A stretch of DNA of 46,989 nt from Saprospiraceae bacterium (GTDB lineage: Bacteria; Bacteroidota; Bacteroidia; Chitinophagales; Saprospiraceae), in contig JANQHF010000055.1 in the NCBI GenBank assembly GCA_028282725.1, forward strand, positions 1 through 46,989. Direction: 5' to 3'. Position 1 is the stretch's first letter. Every line of letters starts with the position of its first letter. This document shows, in pieces, positions 9,211 through 18,851 of this stretch. The position numbers and the translations under genes were made by a program. The notes beneath the pieces were generated by a model. The model was given only the letters and a program-made list of their open reading frames with translations, was not told where the DNA came from and made no database searches.

Positions 9211-10188
9211 ATGAATCGAATTTTACTGCTCTTTTTCTTCTGTGTTCAATATTGCCTGCAAGGACAGGTCGGACCATGTACGATGAGTAATGGGGAGGAG
9301 ACAGGAGATTTGTTTTTCAAACTTGACGAGTTACCCGATTTATATAGTATTGGTGCTCCCGGCGATAACAACAGTTGGTTTTTTACCAACCTGCAGGCAC
9401 CGAGATCCCTGACTTATCAATATGCCGAGTCGTCCTTCGGAAGATATGCAAGTCACTTTCCTGAAGCTGAGAAAGTAGTTCGCGAACCTTCAGGGAAAGA
9501 GACATTCCTGTTTTCTCGCTCCGGTAACTATTACCAGTTGGGCTATGCTGAATTGTCCAAAGGATCTTTAGAACCTAAAATTGTGCGGTACACCGTTCCG
9601 GTCACGGCTTGTGTACCTGAGCTTTCCAACCGGCACAGTCTGTATGAGACTCAGATTGACAGATCGGAGGACAGGATCATTTATAGTGATGTTAAAGATG
9701 CCTCCGGAGTTCTGTATCTTCCCGATGAAATCTATGATGCATACAGGACAACAAGGCAGATTACAGAGGCCAGCGGAGAATCGAGTGTAGGACATACCGA
9801 ATACATCTTCACCGATCAATTAACGGGTGAGCTGTTGATGATCGTCAAAATGAAGGCGGACAACTCGATTGACAATATTTTATACAGGATAAAAAATGCT
9901 CCATCTCTCTTGCCTGCAACAGTCGGGGTCAATCAATTTCTATTGTACCCAAATACGGGTTATGGAGAAGTCAGACTGGAATTTCAAAATTTCAATACCG
10001 GTCGCTATACCTTCATCATCTTCGACATTGTGAATCGTGAATTATGGAGGACGAGCTATGATATCGTCAGGGATATAACGCTGAAAGAAGATCTTTCCTT
10101 TCTGCCGAGAGGAACGTATACCTATATGATCGTGGATGAAAACCTGAACCGGATCGTCACAAGAAGATTGGCGATTATCAAATCCTAG
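9211..10188 (+). CDS. Secreted protein with type IX sorting domain
   Basis: A 325-residue protein with a clear signal peptide (residues 1-19). The last 80 or so residues follow the T9SS type A C-terminal domain pattern: LLYPNTGYGEVRLEF, then IIFDIVNRELWR, then LPRGTYTYMIVDE, ending in a lysine-containing strand. This suggests export across the outer membrane and possible surface attachment. The middle region is beta-rich and I do not recognise it. The ATG at 9211 is preferred over a TTG three codons upstream. It follows the ABC gene by 76 bp and precedes the next gene by 3 bp. Confidence 0.8.
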   Translation: MNRILLLFFFCVQYCLQGQVGPCTMSNGEETGDLFFKLDELPDLYSIGAPGDNNSWFFTNLQAPRSLTYQYAESSFGRYASHFPEAEKVVREPSGKETFLFSRSGNYYQLGYAELSKGSLEPKIVRYTVPVTACVPELSNRHSLYETQIDRSEDRIIYSDVKDASGVLYLPDEIYDAYRTTRQITEASGESSVGHTEYIFTDQLTGELLMIVKMKADNSIDNILYRIKNAPSLLPATVGVNQFLLYPNTGYGEVRLEFQNFNTGRYTFIIFDIVNRELWRTSYDIVRDITLKEDLSFLPRGTYTYMIVDENLNRIVTRRLAIIKS

Positions 10189-10191
10189 GAC

Positions 10192-11130
10192 TTGTCCATC
10201 GAGAAAGTCACATCTCGTCTGCAGTTGCCTTCTAGAATAGAGGAAGTTTTTCCTTCCTGGTTGCCAACGAATGGTCCGAGGTTATTTCTAAAAAGGGACG
10301 ATCTGATCCATCCTCATATTTCGGGCAATAAGTTCAGAAAGCTGAAACATAATTTGATGGATGCGGTTGAAGGTGGTTATGATAGAATCGTGACCTATGG
10401 AGGTGCATTTTCCAATCACCTGGTTGCTGTTGCTTGTTCTACTCATCTTTTGGGAATGAGAAGCAAAGGGATTATCAGATCTTACGGAAAGGATCTATTC
10501 AATCCAAGCATAGCCTTGCTCAAGAATTATGGAATGGAATTGGAAATTGTGCCTCCCCCGGAATATGAAGTCTTGAAGGGCCGAAAATCAAAAAATCGCG
10601 ACAGCGGGACGGAATATTTCATCCCGGAAGGGGGTACAAACGAAAGGGCCTTACATGGCATTCAAGAAATGGTATATGAAATTGAAAATCATGACCAGGA
10701 ATTCACTCATTATGTTCTTGTCGCAGGAACAGGAGGAACATTTGCAGGCATAATAAAATATGCGGGTCCCGGGATTCATAAGATGGGGATCTCACCTTTT
10801 AAAGGCGCCATCACCAGCCTTCCCGGACTTTCTTTGATCGAAAGTAAATCATTCGATAATTGGTCTATTGTTCCGTCCTGTATCACTAGCCGTTTCGGAG
10901 GATACAACCAGCATCTTGTTGATTTTATTAGTGACTTTCATGATGAGACTGACGTACTATTGGATCCTATTTATACGGCAAAGGGCATGTTGACCATAAG
11001 GGCAATGATTGAGGAGGGAAAGATCGGCTCAAAGGCCAATGTCCTGTTCATCCATACAGGAGGGCTTCAGGGGAATGAAGGATTCAATAAGCGTTTTGGG
11101 ACGCACTTACCTCTACAACAGAAGTCGTAA
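10192..11130 (+). CDS. PLP-dependent ACC deaminase / D-cysteine desulfhydrase family enzyme
   Basis: A 312-residue fold-type II PLP enzyme. The PLP lysine lies in SGNKFRKLKHNL (about residue 46), followed by the TYGGAFSNHLVA block that holds substrate and the phosphate-binding GTGGTFAG loop. Members deaminate 1-aminocyclopropane-1-carboxylate or desulfurate D-cysteine; the substrate cannot be fixed here. The start must be the TTG at 10192: the first in-frame ATG is at residue 56, beyond the PLP lysine. It is 3 bp after the T9SS protein gene and overlaps the convergent DUF819 gene by 18 bp. Confidence 0.85.
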   Translation: MSIEKVTSRLQLPSRIEEVFPSWLPTNGPRLFLKRDDLIHPHISGNKFRKLKHNLMDAVEGGYDRIVTYGGAFSNHLVAVACSTHLLGMRSKGIIRSYGKDLFNPSIALLKNYGMELEIVPPPEYEVLKGRKSKNRDSGTEYFIPEGGTNERALHGIQEMVYEIENHDQEFTHYVLVAGTGGTFAGIIKYAGPGIHKMGISPFKGAITSLPGLSLIESKSFDNWSIVPSCITSRFGGYNQHLVDFISDFHDETDVLLDPIYTAKGMLTIRAMIEEGKIGSKANVLFIHTGGLQGNEGFNKRFGTHLPLQQKS

Positions 11131-12243
11131 CAGTTCTCCCAGACCAATTCCGATATAATTTCCGATAGCCAATCCTAGGAGGGAGATGGTAATCCCCCCA
11201 ATCAGGATGGATTTGTTCTCAATGGCCCGGGTCACCTGAGGAATGAAGACTGGTCCGAAAATAGCGGCCGTAGACGCTACAATGATGGTATCCACATCAA
11301 TTTTAAAAAGGTAGGCCATAGTCAATTGAAAAAATACCGTAAGCAGAAAGATTACTCCGATAAATGCGATATAAGATCCTCCATCTTTCAAAAGCTGTTC
11401 ATAATCCGACAAAAGACCTACTGCTACACCAAACATCAGCAGGAAGTAGTCACCTACTTCAAAGGGACCTTTGAGCTTTTGTAAGGGTTGATAAAAAGAT
11501 GCAAAGATTCCCCCCGTAGTCACAAGGATGATGATCAAGGTCGGATGCAGATTTCCAAATGTCAAGTGAGAAATCAGCAGAGATACAAGAATGATCAAGG
11601 CGACCATCACGATACCGTAAAGACTATCCCTGATGGAGAAATTCTGATAATCAATATAGGACCTGATTGTTCCGACATCATTTTTGACAGGGACATCAGA
11701 TAATGCCAGGAATCGACCGTAGAAAGATTTGGCATAGGACAAGATAAATATCAGAAAGATCCCACCCCAAAACATCTGTGAAGTATTGGTGAGGATCATT
11801 ACTTCATCCTTGGCCTCAAGTGCTACACCCACTGAAAATAGGTTGGGAGTTCCCCCCGTATGAATGCCGGCCATCATGCCTGCCGGTTGCCATATTTCAG
11901 CTATGGATCCACCAAATATCGAGGCACTGATCAGAATGGCCACGATGCCGGCAAACACAGCTATTGCAAAACCGATCAGCAGTTTTTTGGAATGCACGAA
12001 GAGATCCTGGATCCTTGATGAAAACAAAAGCAAGGGTAGGGCAACCAGAATGGACATGTCCCTGAAGAAATTGCTGATCCCGGTATTCACATCAATGAGA
12101 TGAAGGTTGCTGACGAGAATACCAACGCCAAAGCACAATACGATAGGACTTAGAAAGCTCAGTAGCCTGAACCTTTTATTGACCAATATGGTGCAATAAG
12201 GTATAAAGAGGATCAGGAGGATTTGTAAGACTGAAGCTATCAA
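11113..12243 (-). CDS. DUF819 family integral membrane protein
   Basis: A 376-residue polytopic protein with about ten to eleven membrane helices. The conserved GMMAGIHTGGTPNLFSVGVAL segment and the C-terminal ASTAAIFGPVFIPQVTRAI segment fit the DUF819 (YjcL-like) family, which resembles secondary transporters but has no firm substrate. It ends inside the 3' end of the convergent PLP enzyme gene and diverges from the decarboxylase gene across 111 bp. Confidence 0.85.
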   Translation of the reverse strand: MIASVLQILLILFIPYCTILVNKRFRLLSFLSPIVLCFGVGILVSNLHLIDVNTGISNFFRDMSILVALPLLLFSSRIQDLFVHSKKLLIGFAIAVFAGIVAILISASIFGGSIAEIWQPAGMMAGIHTGGTPNLFSVGVALEAKDEVMILTNTSQMFWGGIFLIFILSYAKSFYGRFLALSDVPVKNDVGTIRSYIDYQNFSIRDSLYGIVMVALIILVSLLISHLTFGNLHPTLIIILVTTGGIFASFYQPLQKLKGPFEVGDYFLLMFGVAVGLLSDYEQLLKDGGSYIAFIGVIFLLTVFFQLTMAYLFKIDVDTIIVASTAAIFGPVFIPQVTRAIENKSILIGGITISLLGLAIGNYIGIGLGELLRLLL

Positions 12244-12354
12244 GTTGTGGTATTAGTACCTGGTCATGTTATCGCCCAATTCACCGGAAATTAAGGAGCT
12301 TATGTCCCACAATATATTGAAGACTTAACGATCTTGTCAATTCAAATTTGATGA

Positions 12355-13812
12355 ATGAGTGCATACGAAACTTTGGACCCTGCAGACTGGGAAGATCTCA
12401 GGTCATTGGGTCATGATATGATCGATGATATGATCTCATGGATGAAAGATCTTCGCGATCGCCCTGTTTGGCAACCTATGTCAATTGAGCAGAAAGAGGA
12501 ATTTTTTGAGGATTTGCCGGACCGTGGAATAGGGCCACAAAAGGTATATGAGGAATTCCGGTCAGAGGTGCTGCCCTACATCATGGGAAATCCGCACCCG
12601 CGGTTTTGGGCCTGGTATATGGGCAGTAGTTCTATCCAGGGGGCACTGGCGGATTTTTTAACATCAGTGACAAATTCGAATGCCGGCGCTGGCAATCACG
12701 TCGGACAGTTGATCGAAGATCAGGTTATACAGTGGATGAGTGAAATTGTTGGTTATCCGAAGATGGCCGGTGGTATCATCGTCAGCGGGGGATCTATGGC
12801 CAATTTTGTCGGATTGGCCGTTGCGCGGAATGTTTATTCCGGCCATGATCTTCGAAGTGAAGGTCTTAGACAGTCAGATCGCCAAATGACAATATACGCT
12901 TCCACTGAGGTACATAGTTGCAACCAGAAAGCATTGGAATTGATGGGTATCGGGGCTAATTATTTCAGGAGAATCCCTGTCAATGATGATTATACGATCC
13001 GTATTGAAAACCTCAGGAATAAGATTGCGGAAGATCGCTCCAATGGATTTCATCCGGTTTGTATCATCGGTACAGCGGGTACGGTAAATACCGGGGCCAT
13101 TGATGACCTCGAGAACCTGGCTAAGGTTTGTGAAGAGGAAGATCTCTGGTTTCATGTGGACGGGGCCATTGGAGCGATTGCCATGTTGTCGGATCATGTT
13201 CGCCCCCAGCTAAAAGGGATAGAAAGATCGGATTCCGTTGCCCTCGATCTGCATAAGTGGATGCATATTCCATTTGAGGCCGGATGCGTACTTGTTAAAG
13301 ATCGCAAACAACACAAATCCACATTTCAGCTAACACCGGAATATCTGCAACAAAATGTGAGAGGCCTGGCATCAGGAAATGACTGGTACAGCGATTATGG
13401 TATACAGCTGTCGCGGCGCCTAAAGGCTCTTAAAATCTGGATGGCCGTAAAGGAATACGGAGTGCTTAAACTTGGAAGAATGATCTCAAGAAATGTTGAA
13501 CAGGCCGTATATCTTGCCTCACTGGTTTCTGAGGATCCCGAACTCGAATTGACTGCCCCTATTGGGCTGGATATTGTTTGCTATCGATACAAACCTACAG
13601 AAGGTACATATGATCTGAATGCACTGAACAAGGAGATTCTGATTCAGATTCAGGAACTGGGAATTGCAGTACCGAGCTATACGACGCTCAATGGAAATTA
13701 TTGCATTCGCGTCGCTATTGCGAATCACCGGAGCAGAAGAAACGATTTTGAATTCCTGATCCAGGCTACGATCAATATCGGTCAATCCATCAAGGAAGAT
13801 TTTGTGATTTAA
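12355..13812 (+). CDS. Group II PLP-dependent amino acid decarboxylase
   Basis: A 485-residue aspartate aminotransferase-fold enzyme of the aromatic-L-amino-acid / glutamate decarboxylase group. The PLP lysine is Lys301 in ALDLHKWMHIPF, the cofactor aspartate lies in WFHVDGAIGA, and the N-terminal HPRFWAWYMGSSS block is the substrate-side motif of the group. Length is typical of AADC (about 480). The substrate (aromatic amino acid or other) is not readable. The ATG at 12355 is chosen over the overlapping out-of-frame ATG at 12351. Its stop overlaps the RDD gene by 4 bp. Confidence 0.9.
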   Translation: MSAYETLDPADWEDLRSLGHDMIDDMISWMKDLRDRPVWQPMSIEQKEEFFEDLPDRGIGPQKVYEEFRSEVLPYIMGNPHPRFWAWYMGSSSIQGALADFLTSVTNSNAGAGNHVGQLIEDQVIQWMSEIVGYPKMAGGIIVSGGSMANFVGLAVARNVYSGHDLRSEGLRQSDRQMTIYASTEVHSCNQKALELMGIGANYFRRIPVNDDYTIRIENLRNKIAEDRSNGFHPVCIIGTAGTVNTGAIDDLENLAKVCEEEDLWFHVDGAIGAIAMLSDHVRPQLKGIERSDSVALDLHKWMHIPFEAGCVLVKDRKQHKSTFQLTPEYLQQNVRGLASGNDWYSDYGIQLSRRLKALKIWMAVKEYGVLKLGRMISRNVEQAVYLASLVSEDPELELTAPIGLDIVCYRYKPTEGTYDLNALNKEILIQIQELGIAVPSYTTLNGNYCIRVAIANHRSRRNDFEFLIQATINIGQSIKEDFVI

Positions 13813-14357
13813 TCTTTAATCACATAGGTCTGGGCGATCTTGTCATGCAGGCCCTGTTTTCTTGGGTCAAAGGCAACCACGACGACTATGGCAAGAAATA
13901 CAAAGGCGTACATGGCATTCAGCTTATTCCAGAAACTGTCCTGGGTCTGTATACTGATATCGAGAAAGGAATCCGCATATTCTCCCGCACTGTAATATTC
14001 AAACCCTAACATAAGCCCAAAAAATGCTGAAATGAACCAGGGCATATAGCGAAGTACGGCATGGTTCAATGTGAGTGCTCCATATTCCTCCGTAATTACC
14101 CTCAGGTTGAGCAATTGTTTGCCAATCGTGGCTCCCCTGGTATATTCGAGATAAGGTTTATAGAGCATTGCCAATGTAGTGCCAGCGACCAAAACGGATA
14201 CACTGTGCAGGGTAATTTTGTTGTAGATCTCAAGCGCCACTAATGGTGCCAATATCAAACTATCGATCAGGGCGGCGCCAACCCTGATCCAGAATCCCGC
14301 GTATTCTATGTCTTCGGATTCCTGGTCGAATTCATTGTCAACAACGTTGTCATCCAT
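13809..14357 (-). CDS. RDD family membrane protein
   Basis: A 182-residue membrane protein. The RDD signature appears as AGFWIRVGAALIDSLIL (about residues 20-37) with the conserved Arg and Asp in the first helix, and GATIGKQLLNLRVITEEYG follows the second helix. There are about four to five helices in total and an acidic N-terminus. Function in general is uncertain; some members affect ion or solute tolerance. It diverges from fdhD across 186 bp. Confidence 0.88.
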   Translation of the reverse strand: MDDNVVDNEFDQESEDIEYAGFWIRVGAALIDSLILAPLVALEIYNKITLHSVSVLVAGTTLAMLYKPYLEYTRGATIGKQLLNLRVITEEYGALTLNHAVLRYMPWFISAFFGLMLGFEYYSAGEYADSFLDISIQTQDSFWNKLNAMYAFVFLAIVVVVAFDPRKQGLHDKIAQTYVIKD

Positions 14358-14543
14358 AGTAGTGCAAATGTGTACTGGTTAATGCTGTTTGAGATTGTTT
14401 TAAACCTAGCTTCTGTTCCCCAAATTACAATTTCTGATTTGCAACGAAGGAATTCTTGAGACTCATAGTCACACTTCAATGGGACTTGCACTATTTTAGG
14501 ATCTCAGTACAATGATTTCATTGGAATTCAAATATGTCTACAG

Positions 14544-15374
14544 ATGAATGAACAGTCGGATACGGACAACATTCAACGAAAAAAAATCGAGGCACTCCAT
14601 GGCGGGCAAAAAATTCAGAAGTTAGAGTCCATCATATCTGAAGTGCCCCTTGAAATTCGATTGTCTCATGAATCCCAACAATCGGGCAGGAGTGTCCAAA
14701 TGGCCATCACCATGCGAACACCCGGTCACGATGAAGATCTCATTATGGGCTTACTCTTCAGTGAGGGCATTATTCACCAAAAGAATCATGTCGCCCGTAT
14801 AAACAGGATTGAAAAAAATGTATGCGAAGCGATTTTAGATAAAGATTATCATTATGACTTCTCCTTATTGCAAAGCAGGATGGTTATGTCGTCCAGTTGT
14901 GGGATTTGTGGTAAAAGTAATCTGGAGGCAGTGGAATTCGAATCCCGTATGCTGTCATGGAGCTCGAAGTGTTCAATTGATGCCAATATTGTCCTTGGTC
15001 TTCCGGGTGCTATGCTAGCCCAGCAATCTCTTTTTCATGAAACAGGCGGAGTTCATGCCGCTACATTGTTTGACCTGGATGGAAATATGATGATGATTCG
15101 TGAAGACATTGGCCGGCACAATGCAATGGATAAACTGATCGGATCCAGCCTGGGATTTGATCTGGGCAAAACCTTTACCCTTGTCAGTGGCAGGGTGAGT
15201 TTTGAAATTTGTCAGAAAGCGGCAATGGCAGGTCTTCCCCTGGTGGCGGGTATTGGACCGGCAAGTAGTCTTGCAGTCGAAGTGGCGGAACAAGAAGGAA
15301 TTACCTTAATCGGATTCCTGAAGGATTCCGGATTCAACATTTATTGCCATGCTGATCGAATCACTTTTAATTGA
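14544..15374 (+). CDS. fdhD: Formate dehydrogenase accessory sulfurtransferase
   Basis: A 276-residue FdhD. In E. coli this protein passes sulfur from a cysteine desulfurase to the molybdenum cofactor of formate-dehydrogenase-type enzymes. The catalytic Cys pair is present as SSCGIC (Cys119 and Cys122), followed by the GGVHAATLFD and REDIGRHNAMDKLIG motifs and SGRVSFE. The nearest client is the YdeP/FdhF-like oxidoreductase at 18852-21155, on the same strand but separated by two opposite-strand genes. Its stop overlaps the next gene's stop by 8 bp. Confidence 0.95.
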   Translation: MNEQSDTDNIQRKKIEALHGGQKIQKLESIISEVPLEIRLSHESQQSGRSVQMAITMRTPGHDEDLIMGLLFSEGIIHQKNHVARINRIEKNVCEAILDKDYHYDFSLLQSRMVMSSSCGICGKSNLEAVEFESRMLSWSSKCSIDANIVLGLPGAMLAQQSLFHETGGVHAATLFDLDGNMMMIREDIGRHNAMDKLIGSSLGFDLGKTFTLVSGRVSFEICQKAAMAGLPLVAGIGPASSLAVEVAEQEGITLIGFLKDSGFNIYCHADRITFN

Positions 15375-16578
15375 ACTCTTGCTTAGGTTGAGCAATGGCA
15401 ACAGTACCTACGATCATCAATATCAGACCCAGGATGATGAGGGCCCATTCGCCCAAGGTGGGTACGATGGCCACGCATGCATCGGTCCGAAGGGTACATT
15501 CACTTTTGAAATTGTAGAAGCGATTATTACCGGCACCAACGGTAGTTTCAAACAAATCAATGTCGGTTGGTACTCCCGGAGTTCTGAAAAATGGGACGAT
15601 CAAATCACCATTACCATCTAATGTTCCCAGCATCGCCGGTAATGGACCAAAAGGCATCTGCGTTGCAGGGTCAAGAAAACCACCCACACTGTTATCGTTA
15701 AGCAGAGAAACACGTGCATTAGGAGTCCCGCTGATCGTCAGCTCATCATACCACAATTGCACGATTCCATCCATATCGGTAACGTTCTCGGGACGGCAAC
15801 GACAGGGATCTCCCGCACAAGGGGGGATGACGATGTCTACATTGGCATTTCGCGTTACTATAACGCTTGGTAAGGAAGGATCACGAGTAAACTCGATTAC
15901 GATACAGCCTGTGGCCGGATCCACACCAAAGGCAGCCCGGTCTCCTGCATCTCCACCATACAATCCGAATAAAGTAGTGTAGGCATTGGTGCCATCGATC
16001 AATTCACAATTTTGTAAATCATTGACAGTCAATACATCATCCGGTGCAAATACATCACCTGGTCTTTGACCCGGAGCAGGTTTGATCACAATCGTAACGA
16101 CTTCATCAGGTATCGTGAGATCACAGATAAATGGCTGTACAACGATATCGAGTGCACCATCATAACATTCATATGCCATTGGTGTCGTGGGATAATCGCA
16201 AGCCAGAATCTCACCTTCGAGGTCTTCGCATTCGCATTGATAATCATCAAAATTCCAGTAAGGGTCATCATAACAATCGGGGCAATCAAAAGTAGAACAG
16301 ACCGGTACGCAAATATCGACAGACTGGCCGTCGATCATGACTGATAGGGATTCGAGATCAAATTCGGAAATCTCCGGACAGGTGATTCCATCCTCTGAAA
16401 TGACATAGCAATGTCCCAGGTATTCTACGATATTGGCACCACTACAGCCTCCTCCTTCAGTGATTAATTCGATCAGGTTTTGAGCTCGGCATCTTACAAG
16501 CATAACGGGATTCCCTGCTACTAGAATATTGATTTCACAAAGCAATAGAATGATTGCCAGGGGAAGTATGCGCCTCAT
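15367..16578 (-). CDS. Surface protein with IPTL-CTERM-type (VPTLGEW) sorting signal
   Basis: About 403 residues. A signal peptide (MRRILPLAIILLL...) is followed by a cysteine- and acid-rich body (for example CPDCYDDPYW and DYQCECEDLE) and a tripartite C-terminus: VPTLGEW motif, hydrophobic helix and a short tail. This matches the IPTL-CTERM class of predicted anchoring signals. An alternative ATG at 16614 adds 12 residues; I prefer 16578 because it gives a compact signal peptide. It lies 51 bp (15 bp with the upstream start) after the cyclase gene in the same direction, so co-transcription is likely. The body is not recognised. Confidence 0.8.
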   Translation of the reverse strand: MRRILPLAIILLLCEINILVAGNPVMLVRCRAQNLIELITEGGGCSGANIVEYLGHCYVISEDGITCPEISEFDLESLSVMIDGQSVDICVPVCSTFDCPDCYDDPYWNFDDYQCECEDLEGEILACDYPTTPMAYECYDGALDIVVQPFICDLTIPDEVVTIVIKPAPGQRPGDVFAPDDVLTVNDLQNCELIDGTNAYTTLFGLYGGDAGDRAAFGVDPATGCIVIEFTRDPSLPSVIVTRNANVDIVIPPCAGDPCRCRPENVTDMDGIVQLWYDELTISGTPNARVSLLNDNSVGGFLDPATQMPFGPLPAMLGTLDGNGDLIVPFFRTPGVPTDIDLFETTVGAGNNRFYNFKSECTLRTDACVAIVPTLGEWALIILGLILMIVGTVAIAQPKQEFN

Positions 16579-16629
16579 GCGGGGTGAATTAACAGTTTGG
16601 ATAAAAGTATGCAATTTTATTCGAACGCA

Positions 16630-18690
16630 TTAGCGATCATTGGAAGGAAGATTTGAGTGACATTGAAATACCTGGATGGGAATGGTTTTACCTTTAACAT
16701 TCACTTCGCCCATTGCTTCCAACCGGAAGGAACTGACATCATTTAATCTTTTTACGGAGTCTTCGCTGAGCAATATATCCGCTCCCAGGGTTTTAGTCGT
16801 GCTCTCTATCCGGGCAGCGGTATTTACCGTATCAGAGATCAAGGTGGCATCTCTTCTCGATTCGTGGCCAATGATGCCCATGACCAATGGGCCGGTATGC
16901 ATACCCATACCAACTTTTATCGGATTCTTCCCCCTGGTCAACAAATCTTTGTTGTAATCTTCAATATCCTGTTGCATCTCGATACAGGCGACGAGTGCAT
17001 CTGCCGGAGAATTTTGAAAAATAGCCATGAGACCATCACCCAAATACTGACTGATGAATCCTCCATTTCGTTCAATGATAGGTCCCATGCGCTCTGCATA
17101 TTCCTTGACGAAGGCAAAATTCTCCTTAGGTGTCATTCCTTCCGAAATCGCTGTGAAACTTCTTATATCCGTAAAGACTACTGTAACTTCTTTTTCTATT
17201 TGATCTCCCAACTCTACTTCCGTTATTTTATCACGACCGATGGCATTAATAAAGGCCATGGGTACAAAGCGTGACATGGCGTGATTTACCTCTCTTTCAA
17301 ATTCAGTCTTCTCTTTTTGCTTTTTGAATCTGAATCGGGAAAACAACATGTACGCCAGGACCAGTCCGAAGATTACAATACTAATGAAGAAGATTTGAAG
17401 GTTGCGACTTCTCTGATCCGCTTTTGTCTTCGCCAACTCCATTTCGGTCAGCTCTTTCTCTGTCTGAACAACATTGAATACGATTTCTTTAGTGATTATG
17501 GCGTTCTCTCTTTCTTCATTTCTGATCGAATCCTTATAGGTAATCCAGTTCTTGAGATATTCATTTTCCTTCTTGACATTGCCTGTTTTTTGCGCATGTA
17601 AGGCGAGATATTCGTAGCTATCCCTGATTTCTTCCTTGAAATCTATTGAAAGAGCAATTTGCAATGCATCTTCCAATCTTTGTTGTGCAATCCTCAGGTC
17701 TCCAAAAACGACATGACATTTACCCAGGTTATTTAATGTAAAGCATTCTCCTCTTTTATCAGAAACACTCACAAATGCCTCCTGTGCGGCCGTGAATTTC
17801 TCAAAAGCTTTTCGTGTATAATGTACCGTGCTATCCTGATTGTCATGACTTTTCCCCATGTCATAATAGGCATCACCTAAGCTATTATCTATGTAGGCCT
17901 TATAGACAATCCTGCCATATTCGTATGAAATACTGTCTATAAATTCTTCTGCTTTTTGAAAGAAATATATGGCAGAATCCATAAGGCCTTCTTCTTCATA
18001 ACAAAGACCGGTATTTAAAAGAATTGCTGAATATATGTCGTTCAATTCGTCGTGGGCAGTGACGTCGTTTTCGGGAATAATTGAGATCACTTCCTCAATT
18101 TCTTTATGGTAGTCCAGGGCTGTATTGTGATCATCCAAATCCATAAAAAGAGACATTAGGTTGACCTGTGCATAGATCATCCCTATTGGGTCGCTGAGTG
18201 AATCAGAATTTAAAATGACCTGCTGATAAGTCCCGACAGCTTCCAGGTACTGATTCGACCGTTGATAGATTAAAGCCATGCTATTTAAAATGTCCGTCAC
18301 TTGTTGAAGGGAGTCCAGTCTTTGATTGATTTCAAGTGCCAGCGATAAATGAACAAAGGCACTGTCAGTATTTCCCAGCAATAGGTAATTGGAACCCAGG
18401 TTGGTACTCGAAGCGGCTACTTTGAAGTCGCCTAGTGCAGACTTTGCCAGTGATAATTGTCGTAGAAGATAAGGAATAGAAGCCATGCGATCATAAGCTT
18501 CCACTTCGTCGATGATCTTGCCTAAAAGTGCATACCTGGCACTATCCGTAGTGGCTTCTGTGATCAATTGGTTGATGCTGTCGGCTACGCCCTGGTATGC
18601 AGGAGCGTCTTGTTGTGCTTTCAGATCCTGGAAAGAGATCATCAGCAAAAACAACATGTAACAAAAAAGTCGATAAGGATTTCCGGTCAT
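16630..18690 (-). CDS. TPR-domain class III adenylate/guanylate cyclase
   Basis: A 686-residue membrane-bound signalling protein. It has an N-terminal signal sequence (1-25), a periplasmic TPR array (about 75-390; for example FVHLSLALEINQRL), a coiled segment (about 390-425), one membrane helix (about 427-450) and a cytoplasmic class III cyclase domain (about 480-680). Metal-binding Asp508 (VFTDIRSFT) and Asp552 (LGDGLMAIF) are present, as is the VNTAARIES motif. The purine-contact lysine is replaced by Gln548 (SQYLGD), so the nucleotide product is uncertain. It diverges from ydeP and lies upstream of the VPTLGEW gene, which may encode a linked surface protein. Confidence 0.9.
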   Translation of the reverse strand: MTGNPYRLFCYMLFLLMISFQDLKAQQDAPAYQGVADSINQLITEATTDSARYALLGKIIDEVEAYDRMASIPYLLRQLSLAKSALGDFKVAASSTNLGSNYLLLGNTDSAFVHLSLALEINQRLDSLQQVTDILNSMALIYQRSNQYLEAVGTYQQVILNSDSLSDPIGMIYAQVNLMSLFMDLDDHNTALDYHKEIEEVISIIPENDVTAHDELNDIYSAILLNTGLCYEEEGLMDSAIYFFQKAEEFIDSISYEYGRIVYKAYIDNSLGDAYYDMGKSHDNQDSTVHYTRKAFEKFTAAQEAFVSVSDKRGECFTLNNLGKCHVVFGDLRIAQQRLEDALQIALSIDFKEEIRDSYEYLALHAQKTGNVKKENEYLKNWITYKDSIRNEERENAIITKEIVFNVVQTEKELTEMELAKTKADQRSRNLQIFFISIVIFGLVLAYMLFSRFRFKKQKEKTEFEREVNHAMSRFVPMAFINAIGRDKITEVELGDQIEKEVTVVFTDIRSFTAISEGMTPKENFAFVKEYAERMGPIIERNGGFISQYLGDGLMAIFQNSPADALVACIEMQQDIEDYNKDLLTRGKNPIKVGMGMHTGPLVMGIIGHESRRDATLISDTVNTAARIESTTKTLGADILLSEDSVKRLNDVSSFRLEAMGEVNVKGKTIPIQVFQCHSNLPSNDR

Positions 18691-18851
18691 AGCAGTTCAA
18701 AAGCACCTTGCCACAATTTCCTTCCCATTCCCTGAAAATGGGATTTTTGTAGCCGTTAATGAAAGTGTTGTCTAACGACAAGTTACCAACTAATCAACAG
18801 ATCCACAATGAAGAATATTTGTATTTTTCCAAAAACTCAATCGATGCTGAA

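Noticed and set aside
15560-15982. 140-codon open frame on the plus strand
   Set aside because: It lies wholly opposite the VPTLGEW protein gene, which has a signal peptide and a sorting tail; the antisense frame has low-complexity, Pro/Ser-rich content and no recognisable domain.
16864-17274. 136-codon open frame on the plus strand
   Set aside because: It is antisense to the cyclase domain, whose catalytic motifs prove the minus-strand reading.
18723-18749. Hairpin TCCCATT/AATGGGA followed by six T residues upstream of ydeP
   Set aside because: It looks like an intrinsic terminator, but it lies between divergent genes with nothing to terminate in that direction; the stem is only 7 bp. An attenuator before ydeP cannot be excluded but is unsupported.
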